NCBI GenBank assembly: GCA_020444415.1
Contig: JAHLLA010000001.1
Location: forward strand, 558,001 to 622,000
Source of the DNA: Bacteroidota bacterium
GTDB taxonomy: Bacteria; Bacteroidota; Bacteroidia; Bacteroidales; F082
Length of the DNA: 64,000 bases
Direction: 5' to 3'
Positions 26,905-35,380 of the stretch are shown one piece after another. The translations under genes were made by a program, and so were the position numbers. Each line of letters opens with the position of its first letter. Position 1 is the stretch's first letter. The notes under the pieces were generated by a model. The model made no database searches. It was not told the origin of the DNA and saw only the letters and a list, made by a program, of their open reading frames with translations.

Positions 26905-27307
26905 GCTACTAAAAAGGTCATTAATAGGAGTTGGAATTGCAATGACTATCATGCTTGCTCTATTAGCTTTTCATTTTCTGATTGGGCTGAGTGTAAAATC
27001 AAACATTCAATTGGCACAGGAAAAATATGGAGGCACTGCAGAAGAAGCCCTGATAGCCTTTCTTCAGGATGAAAGTAATTCGGCAACTGACCGGTCACAT
27101 ATTGCGGTTTGGACCCTTGCTCAAATTGAATCCGACAAAGCGCTACCTGTTCTTTATCAGTATTATAAAAATGATCCGCAGGGAAATACATGCTACGGAA
27201 AACATCATACAGCATTATGCCAGTATGAGATTTACAAAGCCATAAAAGCAATTGATAAGAAAAGCACATTCTCACATGCGAAGTTTAAAGAGACTACAGC
27301 CCCTTAG
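26897..27307 (+). CDS. Small membrane-anchored protein of unknown function
   Basis: A 136-aa protein. The TTG start at 26897 gives a basic N-terminus (MNKLLKRSL) followed by one membrane helix (about residues 9-30). An internal ATG at 26942 would remove the basic part, so TTG is preferred. The periplasmic remainder is helical (about residues 35-130, with EEALIAFLQD, HIAVWTLAQIESDKALPVLYQYY) and resembles a single HEAT-like repeat. Two cysteines near residues 98 and 107 could pair. It overlaps the upstream lipoprotein gene and is convergent with the DPP IV gene. Confidence 0.55.
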   Translation: MNKLLKRSLIGVGIAMTIMLALLAFHFLIGLSVKSNIQLAQEKYGGTAEEALIAFLQDESNSATDRSHIAVWTLAQIESDKALPVLYQYYKNDPQGNTCYGKHHTALCQYEIYKAIKAIDKKSTFSHAKFKETTAP

Positions 27308-27317
27308 CCCACTCCGT

Positions 27318-29585
27318 CTATTTCTCTCCAGGAGGCATATTGGTCATTAAATACCGGGTCAGCAGTTCGTATAAATGCCTGGTCGTGCCCTCCCCTTCCC
27401 TGATGCTATGTGATCTGTTGGGGTAGGCCATCATGGTGAAGTATTTGTTATGTTTGATTAACTCATTGATCAGTTTTTCAGTGCCCTGGTAGTGTACATT
27501 ATCGTCACCGGTTCCGTGCACAATCAACAGGTTACCTTCCAGGTTTTTCGCATGGTTTATGGGAGATCCATTTTTGAACCCTTCCGGATTTTCTTCCACC
27601 GTCCGCATATATCTTTCCTGGTACACAGCATCATACAACTGCTGGTCAGGGACGGGTGCTACTGACATGCCCGTATGATAGATCTCCGGATACCGGAACA
27701 TGGCCTGCAGGGTGCTGGAACCTCCGCCACTCCATCCCCAGATGGCCATACGGTCTTTGTCCACAAAATCCCATCCACCAATAATTTCAGCTGCTTTTGC
27801 CTGGTCGGCAGAAGAAAGAGTGCCTATTTGCATATACACACTTTTCCGCCATTTATTGCCTTTCGGGGCTGGTGTGCCCCTGTTATCGACACATGCCACA
27901 ATATAGCCTCGCTGCGACATCATTACATGCCATAATCTTGGAGGTATGTCCAGCACCCGCTGACTGGCTGGCTCGCCATATACATGAAACAGGATGGGGT
28001 ACTCTTTTTCAGGATCAAAATTGGGTGGTTTGATCATCCATCCATCCAATTCAACTCCTTCGCCAATATCTACTTTGAAGAATTCCACCGGATTCATATT
28101 CAACTGGCTTAATTTTTCCTTCAGCACTTCATTTTCAACCAGCATTCTGGCTGATTTATGTTTTGGTAAGCTTACCAGGTCTATCGTCATGGGTGCAGCT
28201 GCACTCATAAATGTGTGGATGGCCCATTCTGAATCAGGTGACACCTGGTAACGATGATAACCGGGCTGATCATCTGGTGTTAATCGTTCAGATTCTTTTT
28301 TCCCATCCAATGGAGCCCGGTATAAATATCGCTGAGCTGCATTATCTGGCGATGCAATGAAATACACATAGCCATTTTTTACATCAATATTCTGGATAGA
28401 AATCACATCAAAATCACCTTTGGTTACTGATTGTACTGTTTTTCCATCACGACTGATCACATAAATGTGCCGCCATCCGGTTTGTTCGCTTACCCACGTA
28501 AACGACTCTCCGTCATCCATCCAGACCAGGTCATCGATAACATCCAGCCAGGCGTCATCCGTTTCGGTATAAATATTTGTTACTTCGCCAGTTTTAGCAT
28601 TACCCAGCATCAATTGAATGGTATTTTGATGGCGATTCAGGTACTGAAAAATAATTTCGTCCGAATTGGCTGCCCATTCCATCCGGGCAATGTAATTATT
28701 CTGTGGATCACCATCCAGTTGCATCCAAACCGTGTTGCCTCCTTCAGCTTGGATGACTCCTAGCCTGCAAGCGGACAACGTCTGACCAACTTTCGGATAC
28801 TGCACGGGAATGATATAGGAATAAAGCGAATCGGTATTGTTGATCATATAAAAGTCCCTGACTTCTGAAGCATCCAGTTGCCAGTAAGCAATTGACTTGC
28901 TATCCGGACTCCAGCGAAAACCATCTCTCAGGCCAAACTCTTCTTCGTAGACCCAGTCGAAAGTACCGTTGATGAGGTCTTCGGTGCCATCAAATGTGAG
29001 TTGATTCACTTTTGAAGTGGCCAGATCCTCCACATAAATATTGTGTTTGAAAACATACCCCACCCGCTTGCCATCCGGAGAAAATTTGGCAAACATCAAG
29101 CTTGAGGGTTTAGCGAAAGTGCAAAGCTGAGTTAATTGGCCTGACGTCAGGTCCAATACCCAGTAATCACCACGTGTATGATAACGCCACACCCTTTGTG
29201 TATTGGTAAAAATCAGCAGTTTACTACCATCGGGCGACCAATGATAATCTGAAATCTGCAACGGACTTTCTTCACTTTCGGGCACCAACTGTTCTGAAGT
29301 GACAAGTAGGATTCTATCACCGGATTTTGGATCATATTTTACAATTTCCCGTCCACCTGTTTCACTTTCCGAAGACTCAAGGGTTGTATATCCAGAGCCA
29401 TCTTCCAGCCACCGGGCTGGGCCGAAGCGTTCAGATACAAACTCATTATCAGTAAAAAGACGGTCGAGTGTGAGCATACCCGGATCGTCCTGGGCGGAAA
29501 CAGTTAATCCGTTAAAGAACATTAGTGCGATACATGCGAAGATCAAATGTTGAATTCTATTGAAGGAAATAAAGGCTGAAAACAT
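27318..29585 (-). CDS. Dipeptidyl peptidase IV-like enzyme (S9B)
   Basis: A 755-aa periplasmic exopeptidase releasing X-Pro (or similar) dipeptides. The signal peptide ends near VSAQ (residue 31). The beta-propeller carries WVYEEEFGLRDG (near residues 206-217), whose Glu pair anchors the substrate N-terminus in DPP IV. The hydrolase domain has HVYGEPASQRV, the nucleophile Ser619, Asp694/695 in GTGDDNVH and His726 in NRSHSI. The nucleophile elbow is GWSGGG instead of the common GWSYGG; the Tyr next to the Ser normally helps shape the S1 pocket. It is convergent with the small membrane-protein gene. Confidence 0.9.
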   Translation of the reverse strand: MFSAFISFNRIQHLIFACIALMFFNGLTVSAQDDPGMLTLDRLFTDNEFVSERFGPARWLEDGSGYTTLESSESETGGREIVKYDPKSGDRILLVTSEQLVPESEESPLQISDYHWSPDGSKLLIFTNTQRVWRYHTRGDYWVLDLTSGQLTQLCTFAKPSSLMFAKFSPDGKRVGYVFKHNIYVEDLATSKVNQLTFDGTEDLINGTFDWVYEEEFGLRDGFRWSPDSKSIAYWQLDASEVRDFYMINNTDSLYSYIIPVQYPKVGQTLSACRLGVIQAEGGNTVWMQLDGDPQNNYIARMEWAANSDEIIFQYLNRHQNTIQLMLGNAKTGEVTNIYTETDDAWLDVIDDLVWMDDGESFTWVSEQTGWRHIYVISRDGKTVQSVTKGDFDVISIQNIDVKNGYVYFIASPDNAAQRYLYRAPLDGKKESERLTPDDQPGYHRYQVSPDSEWAIHTFMSAAAPMTIDLVSLPKHKSARMLVENEVLKEKLSQLNMNPVEFFKVDIGEGVELDGWMIKPPNFDPEKEYPILFHVYGEPASQRVLDIPPRLWHVMMSQRGYIVACVDNRGTPAPKGNKWRKSVYMQIGTLSSADQAKAAEIIGGWDFVDKDRMAIWGWSGGGSSTLQAMFRYPEIYHTGMSVAPVPDQQLYDAVYQERYMRTVEENPEGFKNGSPINHAKNLEGNLLIVHGTGDDNVHYQGTEKLINELIKHNKYFTMMAYPNRSHSIREGEGTTRHLYELLTRYLMTNMPPGEK

Positions 29586-29748
29586 AAGGATTTTGATTAA
29601 GGATTAATGGTTTGTAAAGTTCGGAAAAATTCAGAGATCAATATTCGTTTTTAGTTTACCACAGTCCATTCATTAAATTTATAATTTTAAAATCTTAAAA
29701 TCCACGCTATGGTCTTTATCAATCATCGCATGTTTAAGCCTATTATTT

Positions 29749-31161
29749 ATGAAAAGAATAATTCCAATACTTTTCCTGTTTGCCTTGCTTTCATCCTGCC
29801 AGGATATCAACAAGAATAAATCGAAAGAAAATAAAAATCAGCTGACTATTGATAGCCTGAGCCTGGAAATCATGAATGAAACACAGCGAAGCTGGAATGC
29901 TTACAAACAATACGCGTGGGGCCATGATGCGCTGGCACCACTCTCAAAATCTTACAGTGATTGGTACGAGGAACCCCTCTATATTTCAACTATTGATGCT
30001 TACAGCACGCTTTACCTGATGGGATTAAAAGAGGAAGCGAAGGAAATTGAAAATTATGTAGTGGATTCACTAGACTTTGATAAAAATATAGATGCCAAGA
30101 TCTTTGAAGTCAACATCAGGATATTAGGTGGCTTGCTTGCGATGTATGAACTTTCTGAGAACCCGCTCGTTTTAGAGAAAGCCCGCGATTTTGCGGATAG
30201 GATGATGCCTGCTTTCGATACAAAAACAGGCATCCCGAAGTATTGGGTCAACCTGCATTCTGGTATTACCAGGGGCGATACGGTGAATGTGGCTGAAGCC
30301 GCCACCTACACGATGGAAATGGGTATTTTAAGCTATTACACCCAAGATCCCAAATATTATAAAGCCGGTAAAAAGGCCACGCTTGCGATTTATAAAAGAC
30401 GTTCTCCCATCGGGCTTATCGGTGATGTAATTGATGTAGAAAGCGGGGAATGGATTTCTGAACAAAGTCATATTTGCGCTGGTGTGGATTCATATTACGA
30501 ATATTTGTATAAAAGTTACCTGCTTTTTGGGGATGAAGAATTGGGAAGAATATGGCGCGAAAGTGTCGCAAACATCCAATCTTATTTGGCCGAAGAATAT
30601 GATGGTAGACTATGGTATGGGCGGGTGGATATGAACACCGGAAAACAGGTGAGTTCAGTTATCACGCTTTATGATGCTTTTTTCCCAGCCATCCTTGCTT
30701 TGTCAGGTGATACCATACGGGCCATTAAATTACAGCAAACCTGGAATTGGTTATGGAACCAATATGGCCTCGAGCCCATGGTATATGATTATAAGAAAGG
30801 TACACCCAATTACCCGGCTTATGACTTGAACCCCGAAATTATCGAATCAGCTTATTATCTATATCAAATAACCGGAGACAGCGCATATTATAACATGAAT
30901 CTGAATTTCTGGAGTGACATTAAACATTATTGCAGAACGGATGTGGCTTATACTTCAGTGGCGAATGTGGAGACTATGGAGAAAAAAGATTATATGCCTA
31001 CTTTTTTCTTTGCAGAAACATTGAAATATTTTTATCTCACTTTTTCGCACGATCAAAATCAATTCAATTTTGACGAATATGTTTTCAATACGGAAGCACA
31101 CCCATTTAGAAGGAGCAACTTTGATCAAGAAAAAGCGAAAGCTCATCTGGGTTTCGAATAG
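29749..31161 (+). CDS. GH47-like alpha-mannosidase lipoprotein
   Basis: A 470-aa lipoprotein with a signal ending LLSSC (Cys17). The rest is an (alpha/alpha) barrel like that of glycoside hydrolase family 47 (class I alpha-1,2-mannosidases). It includes the early motif YAWGHDALAPLSKS with acidic residues, DAYSTLYLMGL, the middle EQSHICAGVDSYYEYLYKSYLLFG, and the late NPEIIESAYYLYQITGD. GH47 is mainly eukaryotic, with a few bacterial members that trim mannose glycans. A role in the use of fungal or algal mannoglycans is inferred. It is monocistronic. The spacer after it holds operators of the next operon. Confidence 0.8.
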   Translation: MKRIIPILFLFALLSSCQDINKNKSKENKNQLTIDSLSLEIMNETQRSWNAYKQYAWGHDALAPLSKSYSDWYEEPLYISTIDAYSTLYLMGLKEEAKEIENYVVDSLDFDKNIDAKIFEVNIRILGGLLAMYELSENPLVLEKARDFADRMMPAFDTKTGIPKYWVNLHSGITRGDTVNVAEAATYTMEMGILSYYTQDPKYYKAGKKATLAIYKRRSPIGLIGDVIDVESGEWISEQSHICAGVDSYYEYLYKSYLLFGDEELGRIWRESVANIQSYLAEEYDGRLWYGRVDMNTGKQVSSVITLYDAFFPAILALSGDTIRAIKLQQTWNWLWNQYGLEPMVYDYKKGTPNYPAYDLNPEIIESAYYLYQITGDSAYYNMNLNFWSDIKHYCRTDVAYTSVANVETMEKKDYMPTFFFAETLKYFYLTFSHDQNQFNFDEYVFNTEAHPFRRSNFDQEKAKAHLGFE

Positions 31162-31275
31162 AATTACGCTTCTATTTTACAATTTTACTGAAGCTAATCT
31201 ACTTATTTGGTGATTATTATGATCTTATTTTACCGGTATTCAGTCAGCCATTCATTTCTATTTCTTTTTTAAGAT

Positions 31276-31379
31276 TGCTTAATTATTAAACACTGTTTAA
31301 TTTTTAAACACTGTTATAAACATCCTGATTCAGAGCATCTTAAATACTTCTAATAGAATCGGTGTTTAATTCTTAAACA
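31276..31379 (+). promoter_or_regulatory. Three palindromic operator copies upstream of the redox operon
   Basis: Three copies of the 17-bp palindrome TGTTTAA-N3-TTAAACA occur at 31276-31292 (one mismatch, TGCTTAA), 31294-31310 and 31363-31379 (extended to GTG...CAC). The first two are 18 bp apart, close to two helical turns. They lie in the 361-bp gene-free stretch between the GH47 gene and the redox operon. Paired sites at about -160 and -75 from the promoter candidate fit an NtrC-family enhancer, probably bound by the operon's own response regulator. Confidence 0.65.
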
Positions 31380-31443
31380 CTTTTTCTTTTGAATATGTTT
31401 CACAATAGACTTGCATCTACCTGATTTAGTGCCTGTTAAATTC

Positions 31444-31460
31444 TTTGGTATCAATATTGA
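31444..31460 (+). promoter_or_regulatory. Weak sigma-54-like promoter of the redox operon
   Basis: TTTGGTATCAATATTGA has GG at 31447-31448 and GA at 31459-31460 with 10 nt between. This is the sigma-54 spacing, but the -12 C is replaced. The third palindrome is centred 76 bp upstream. The transcript would start near 31472, 50 nt before the ATG at 31523. Confidence 0.35.
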
Positions 31461-31522
31461 AAACCGATCTTCAGTTGCTTCAAATGATAAAGAAAACACT
31501 AACACCTAAAAAAATCAATACA

Positions 31523-33217
31523 ATGAAAAAGTTCATTTTTTTATTTACAGTACTTCTCAGCATTTATTCGATAACAGGGCTACATGCCACCCCGGATAAA
31601 GAGAACGCCTCCGAGCCTCAAATTCACATCCTTTGCTCGCCCGATTTATATCCAGTGGTTCTGCAATGGACTGCTGAATTTAGCAGGCAACATCCCGGTT
31701 CTGAAAATTTTGTCGTAATTAATGAAACTGAGATAAACGATAAAGCGGCAGAAGAAACAGACTTACATTTTATTACTAATTACGCCTTCGAACCAACCAA
31801 TTCCAGCGCCTCATGGAAGATCATTATTGGTCGTGATGTTTTTGTTCCGGTCATCAATTCTAACAATCCCTTATCAGATCAAATGAACGAAAGTGGTATT
31901 AAGCTCTCAGATTTGGCTGTTATGCTTAACAATCAAAACGAACCCATTTGGTCATCCCTTACAAACGGAGAAAACATCCGACTGAATTTTTACCTGACAA
32001 AAAACGAATCGGATAATTCATCAATCAATAAATTTTTAGATACTCCTCTACATAATGCTCACGCCAGCATAGTGAACAGTAATGAAGAATTGGTGGCTGC
32101 TATTCAGCAGGATATAAACGGCTTTGGTTTTTGTAAACTGAATGATATTGTTAACCCTAACAGTCAGAGCTGGCTTGAAAATATCAGCGTCCTGCCCATT
32201 GATAAAAATGGCAATGGCAAATTGGATTATTTCGAGAATATTTATCTAAACCCGGACGATTTTACCAGGGCTGTCTGGATTGGCAAATACCCTAAGGCAA
32301 TGGTCAACAATTTTTACGTATTGGCTGATGAGTCGCCTAAAAATGAAACAGAAGTGGCTTTCCTTAACTGGATTACAGATGATGGTCAAAATCTGCTGGC
32401 CGCTAATGGATTCACCGGTCTGGTATCAAGCGAAATACTTGCCAACATCCAAAGGCTGAACAATGAAGATTTTTACACAGATGCCGCTACAAGTGAAAAT
32501 TACGCCCTACTCAAAATAGTCATGGCTTTGATCATTATTACCGGACTGGTATCGCTTGGATTTTCATGGAACCGCCAAAGAAAAAACAAAGAGAGTCAAA
32601 TTACCTCCTTAACGAATGCATCGGGACATCTGCCCAACACCATTACAGAAACTCGTGTAAACCTTCCTAATGGTTTATATTTTGACAAAACCCACACCTG
32701 GGTATTTATGGAAAAAGACGGTATTGTTAAGGTTGGTATCGACGATTTTTTACAACGAATAACCGGCCCTTACACACGTGTAAAAATGAAAAAACCGGGA
32801 GAAAGCCTGAAAAAAAATGAAGCACTGATCACACTGATACAGGACGGAAAGCAACTCAATGTTTATGCGCCTATTTCGGGCAAAATTATGGATATAAACG
32901 AACAACTCTTCGATGAACCTTCAATGATCAACGCATCACCTTATGCAGATGGATGGATTTATATGATCAAACCCTCCAATTATCCGCGCGAGATACAGTT
33001 CCTGCGGATGTCAGAAAAATATCGTGAATGGTTAAAAAATGAAATCGCCAGGTTGAAAGATTTTCTGGCAGTGTCTGCCAACGTGAAAAGCTTGCAGATG
33101 GCCCAAGTTTCCTACCAGGATGGTGGTGAAATCATCAATCATGTGCTTCATGAATTCGGACCTGAAGTTTGGGAAGACTTTCAGAAAAAATTCATCGAAA
33201 CCAGCGTAATCAATTAA
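31523..33217 (+). CDS. PstS-like binding-protein domain fused to a GcvH-like domain
   Basis: The ATG at 31523 begins a clear signal peptide (MKKFIFLFTVLLSIYSITGLHA), so the 564-aa form is preferred over a longer TTG form. Residues about 30-315 form a periplasmic binding-protein fold like PstS (IHILCSPDLYPVVLQWTAEF; VFVPVINSNNPLSDQ; FLNWITDDGQNLLAANGF). A 12-residue EF-hand-like loop DKNGNGKLDYFE is at 227-238. A membrane helix spans about 329-347. The cytosolic part (380-490) matches the glycine-cleavage H protein (HTWVFMEKDGIVKVGIDDF; YAPISGKIMDINE; GWIY), but Gly442 occupies the lipoyl-lysine position. A short helical tail follows. It is the first gene of the redox operon. Confidence 0.8.
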   Translation: MKKFIFLFTVLLSIYSITGLHATPDKENASEPQIHILCSPDLYPVVLQWTAEFSRQHPGSENFVVINETEINDKAAEETDLHFITNYAFEPTNSSASWKIIIGRDVFVPVINSNNPLSDQMNESGIKLSDLAVMLNNQNEPIWSSLTNGENIRLNFYLTKNESDNSSINKFLDTPLHNAHASIVNSNEELVAAIQQDINGFGFCKLNDIVNPNSQSWLENISVLPIDKNGNGKLDYFENIYLNPDDFTRAVWIGKYPKAMVNNFYVLADESPKNETEVAFLNWITDDGQNLLAANGFTGLVSSEILANIQRLNNEDFYTDAATSENYALLKIVMALIIITGLVSLGFSWNRQRKNKESQITSLTNASGHLPNTITETRVNLPNGLYFDKTHTWVFMEKDGIVKVGIDDFLQRITGPYTRVKMKKPGESLKKNEALITLIQDGKQLNVYAPISGKIMDINEQLFDEPSMINASPYADGWIYMIKPSNYPREIQFLRMSEKYREWLKNEIARLKDFLAVSANVKSLQMAQVSYQDGGEIINHVLHEFGPEVWEDFQKKFIETSVIN

Positions 33218-33251
33218 TTCAAAGAAATTTAAACCCAATAATTCAAGTATC

Positions 33252-34118
33252 ATGAAAATTGAACGACGAAATTTTTTAAGAATCCTGGGCGTCACAGGTG
33301 TTTCTCTTGCATTGAACAAACCTTTGAATGCAAAACCGGAAACTGCAGAAGATGTGGAATTTTACGGTATTCTTTATGATGCCACTCGATGCGTGGGATG
33401 CCAAAGCTGCGAGTACGCCTGTGCTGAATCCAACGGATTGCCGGAGCCAACAGGTATGCCCGAGGTTGGCATCGTTAGGAAAACTGATGAAACCCGGCGC
33501 ACCATCGTCAACGCTTACGACACCTCCAAAGGCGAGGTATATTTAAAACGCCAGTGTATGCATTGTAACCAACCCGCTTGTGATGCAGCCTGTTTAACGC
33601 AGGCCATGCATAAAACCGAAGAAGGACCGGTTATATGGCGCGGCGATAAATGTATGGGATGCCGGTATTGCATGGTATCGTGCCCGTTTGATGTACCCAA
33701 GTTTGAATACCATAGCGCCAACCCAAAGATTATCAAATGTGATATGTGTCATGACCGCCTATTAGAAGGCCAGAAGCCTGCCTGTGTGGAGAATTGTCCG
33801 GCAGAAGCACTTATATTTGGCAAGCGCAGGGATTTAATTGCAGAAGCCAGAAAGAGAATTGTTGAAAATCCTGATATGTATGTAGATCATATCTATGGTG
33901 AACATGAGGCGGGTGGAACATCTTTTCTTTACCTGTCGCCAGTTCCTTTCGAAGAATTGGGATTGAATACCAAAGTGCAGAAATCATCTTACCCTGCCTT
34001 ATCAAAAGGATTCCTTTATAGCGTTCCCACCATATTTGTTCTTTGGCCAACCCTTTTACTTGGCATACATGAAGCAACAAAAAATAATCACCCTATAAAC
34101 CCTGAAGAAAATGAATAA
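33252..34118 (+). CDS. Four-cluster ferredoxin subunit (HybA/NrfC/DsrO type)
   Basis: A 288-aa electron-transfer subunit. The N-terminus has a Tat-like ERRNFLRILGVTG motif, so the folded protein may be exported. Sixteen cysteines form four [4Fe-4S] sets: C47/50/53/57, C102/105/110/114, C134/137/140/144 and C163/166/178/182. A C-terminal membrane helix (about 247-268) anchors it. It overlaps the NrfD-type gene by 8 bp, so the two are almost surely one complex, as in HybAB, NrfCD or PsrBC. No molybdopterin, NiFe or multihaem catalytic partner is encoded next to it, so the final electron donor or acceptor is unknown. Confidence 0.9.
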   Translation: MKIERRNFLRILGVTGVSLALNKPLNAKPETAEDVEFYGILYDATRCVGCQSCEYACAESNGLPEPTGMPEVGIVRKTDETRRTIVNAYDTSKGEVYLKRQCMHCNQPACDAACLTQAMHKTEEGPVIWRGDKCMGCRYCMVSCPFDVPKFEYHSANPKIIKCDMCHDRLLEGQKPACVENCPAEALIFGKRRDLIAEARKRIVENPDMYVDHIYGEHEAGGTSFLYLSPVPFEELGLNTKVQKSSYPALSKGFLYSVPTIFVLWPTLLLGIHEATKNNHPINPEENE

Positions 34119-35343
34119 TACGAGTGAAATAACGGTTGAGAAAACCACAGCCGGTAAGACTACCTGGCAGTTCATATTAGAAGAATTAAAACCCAAAGGA
34201 AAAATCTTCACCCCTTTTAATATCATTTCTGTTCCCATCATTTTATTGGGAATTGTTCTGATCGTCATTCGGTTTATCTACGGAATCGGCTCCATTACCA
34301 ATCTTACCCAGGAAGTACCCTGGGGTTTATGGATCGGTTTTGATGTGGTTACCGGGGTTGCCTTTGCCGGGGGTGCTTATGTAATCACATTTATGGTGTA
34401 CATCCTGAATATGCATAAATATCATTCCATTGTGAAAGTAACAGTGTTGAACGGCTTTCTGGCTTATGTTTTTTATGCCGGGGCTTTGCTCCTCGACCTG
34501 GGACGGCCATGGAATGTAATTAATCCCATCATCGGGAATAGTTTTGGAACCAGTTCAGTATTGTTTCTTGTGGCCTGGCATTTTTTACTTTATATGATGG
34601 CCCAACTTATTGAATTTTCGCCAACGATTGCTGAATGGCTGGGCAAAAAGCGCGCTCATAAAATCCTTTCAGGTATGACACTCGCTGCCGTCATCTTTGG
34701 TATTACGCTATCCACATTGCACCAATCCGGTTTGGGAGCTTTATACCTGATGGCCAAAGACAAGATACATCCGCTCTGGTATTCCGAATTCATACCGGTG
34801 ATGTTTTTTGTCTCCAGCATTTTTGCCGGATTGTCCATGGTGATCTTTGAAGGCTCCATCAGCCATAAGGTATTTTTCCATCAGATCAGCGAAAAGAACA
34901 AAAAAGCTCATAACAGCATCATTCGCGGATTATCAAAAATATGCGCCGGTGCCATGTTCGCCTACTTTTTCCTTCAAATACTTGTTTTTGTGCATGGAAA
35001 ACACTGGACGCTGCTGAATACGGGCATGGGATACTGGTATCTTACCGAGATGATCGGGTTTGTAGCATTGCCGATGGTGCTCTTCTATTACAGCTACCGG
35101 CGAAACAATATCCTGCTGATCAAGATTGCATCCATCATTACCATACTGGGTATTATAATCAACAGGCTGAATGTAACGGTTATAGGATTCAGGTGGGATG
35201 CAGCATCACATTATTTTCCTTCATGGATGGAAATTGCGGTAACACTCTGTGTTTTATTTATTGAGATATGGGTGTTCAGGTGGGTCATCAGGCGCATGCC
35301 GGTACTCAGCGATCCGCCTTCCTGGGTGACAAAAAACAAATAA
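34111..35343 (+). CDS. NrfD/HybB-type quinone-interacting membrane subunit
   Basis: A 410-aa integral membrane protein with about ten helices, of the NrfD/PsrC/HybB family. A short cytosolic N-terminus precedes the first helix (about residues 36-56). QEVPWGLWIGFDVVTGVAFAGGAY and YHSIVKVTVLNGFLAYVFYAG are typical HybB stretches, and LDLGRPWN, TLHQSGLG and HPLWYSE recur in HybB proteins. It exchanges electrons between menaquinone and the iron-sulphur subunit encoded by the overlapping gene upstream. Family members can also move protons. The direction of electron flow is not visible. Confidence 0.92.
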   Translation: MNNTSEITVEKTTAGKTTWQFILEELKPKGKIFTPFNIISVPIILLGIVLIVIRFIYGIGSITNLTQEVPWGLWIGFDVVTGVAFAGGAYVITFMVYILNMHKYHSIVKVTVLNGFLAYVFYAGALLLDLGRPWNVINPIIGNSFGTSSVLFLVAWHFLLYMMAQLIEFSPTIAEWLGKKRAHKILSGMTLAAVIFGITLSTLHQSGLGALYLMAKDKIHPLWYSEFIPVMFFVSSIFAGLSMVIFEGSISHKVFFHQISEKNKKAHNSIIRGLSKICAGAMFAYFFLQILVFVHGKHWTLLNTGMGYWYLTEMIGFVALPMVLFYYSYRRNNILLIKIASIITILGIIINRLNVTVIGFRWDAASHYFPSWMEIAVTLCVLFIEIWVFRWVIRRMPVLSDPPSWVTKNK

Positions 35344-35380
35344 TTAATAGAAATTAACAATAACTAAAAAAACATGTATC

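Noticed and set aside
31395-31412. Alternative sigma-54 promoter near TTTCAC...TTGCAT
   Set aside because: The spacing between the would-be -24 and -12 boxes is two bases too long and the GG is absent.
31445-31522. Longer TTG-start form of the binding protein-GcvH fusion
   Set aside because: The ATG at 31523 begins a proper signal peptide, and the TTG form would put 26 extra residues ahead of it and overlap the promoter candidate.
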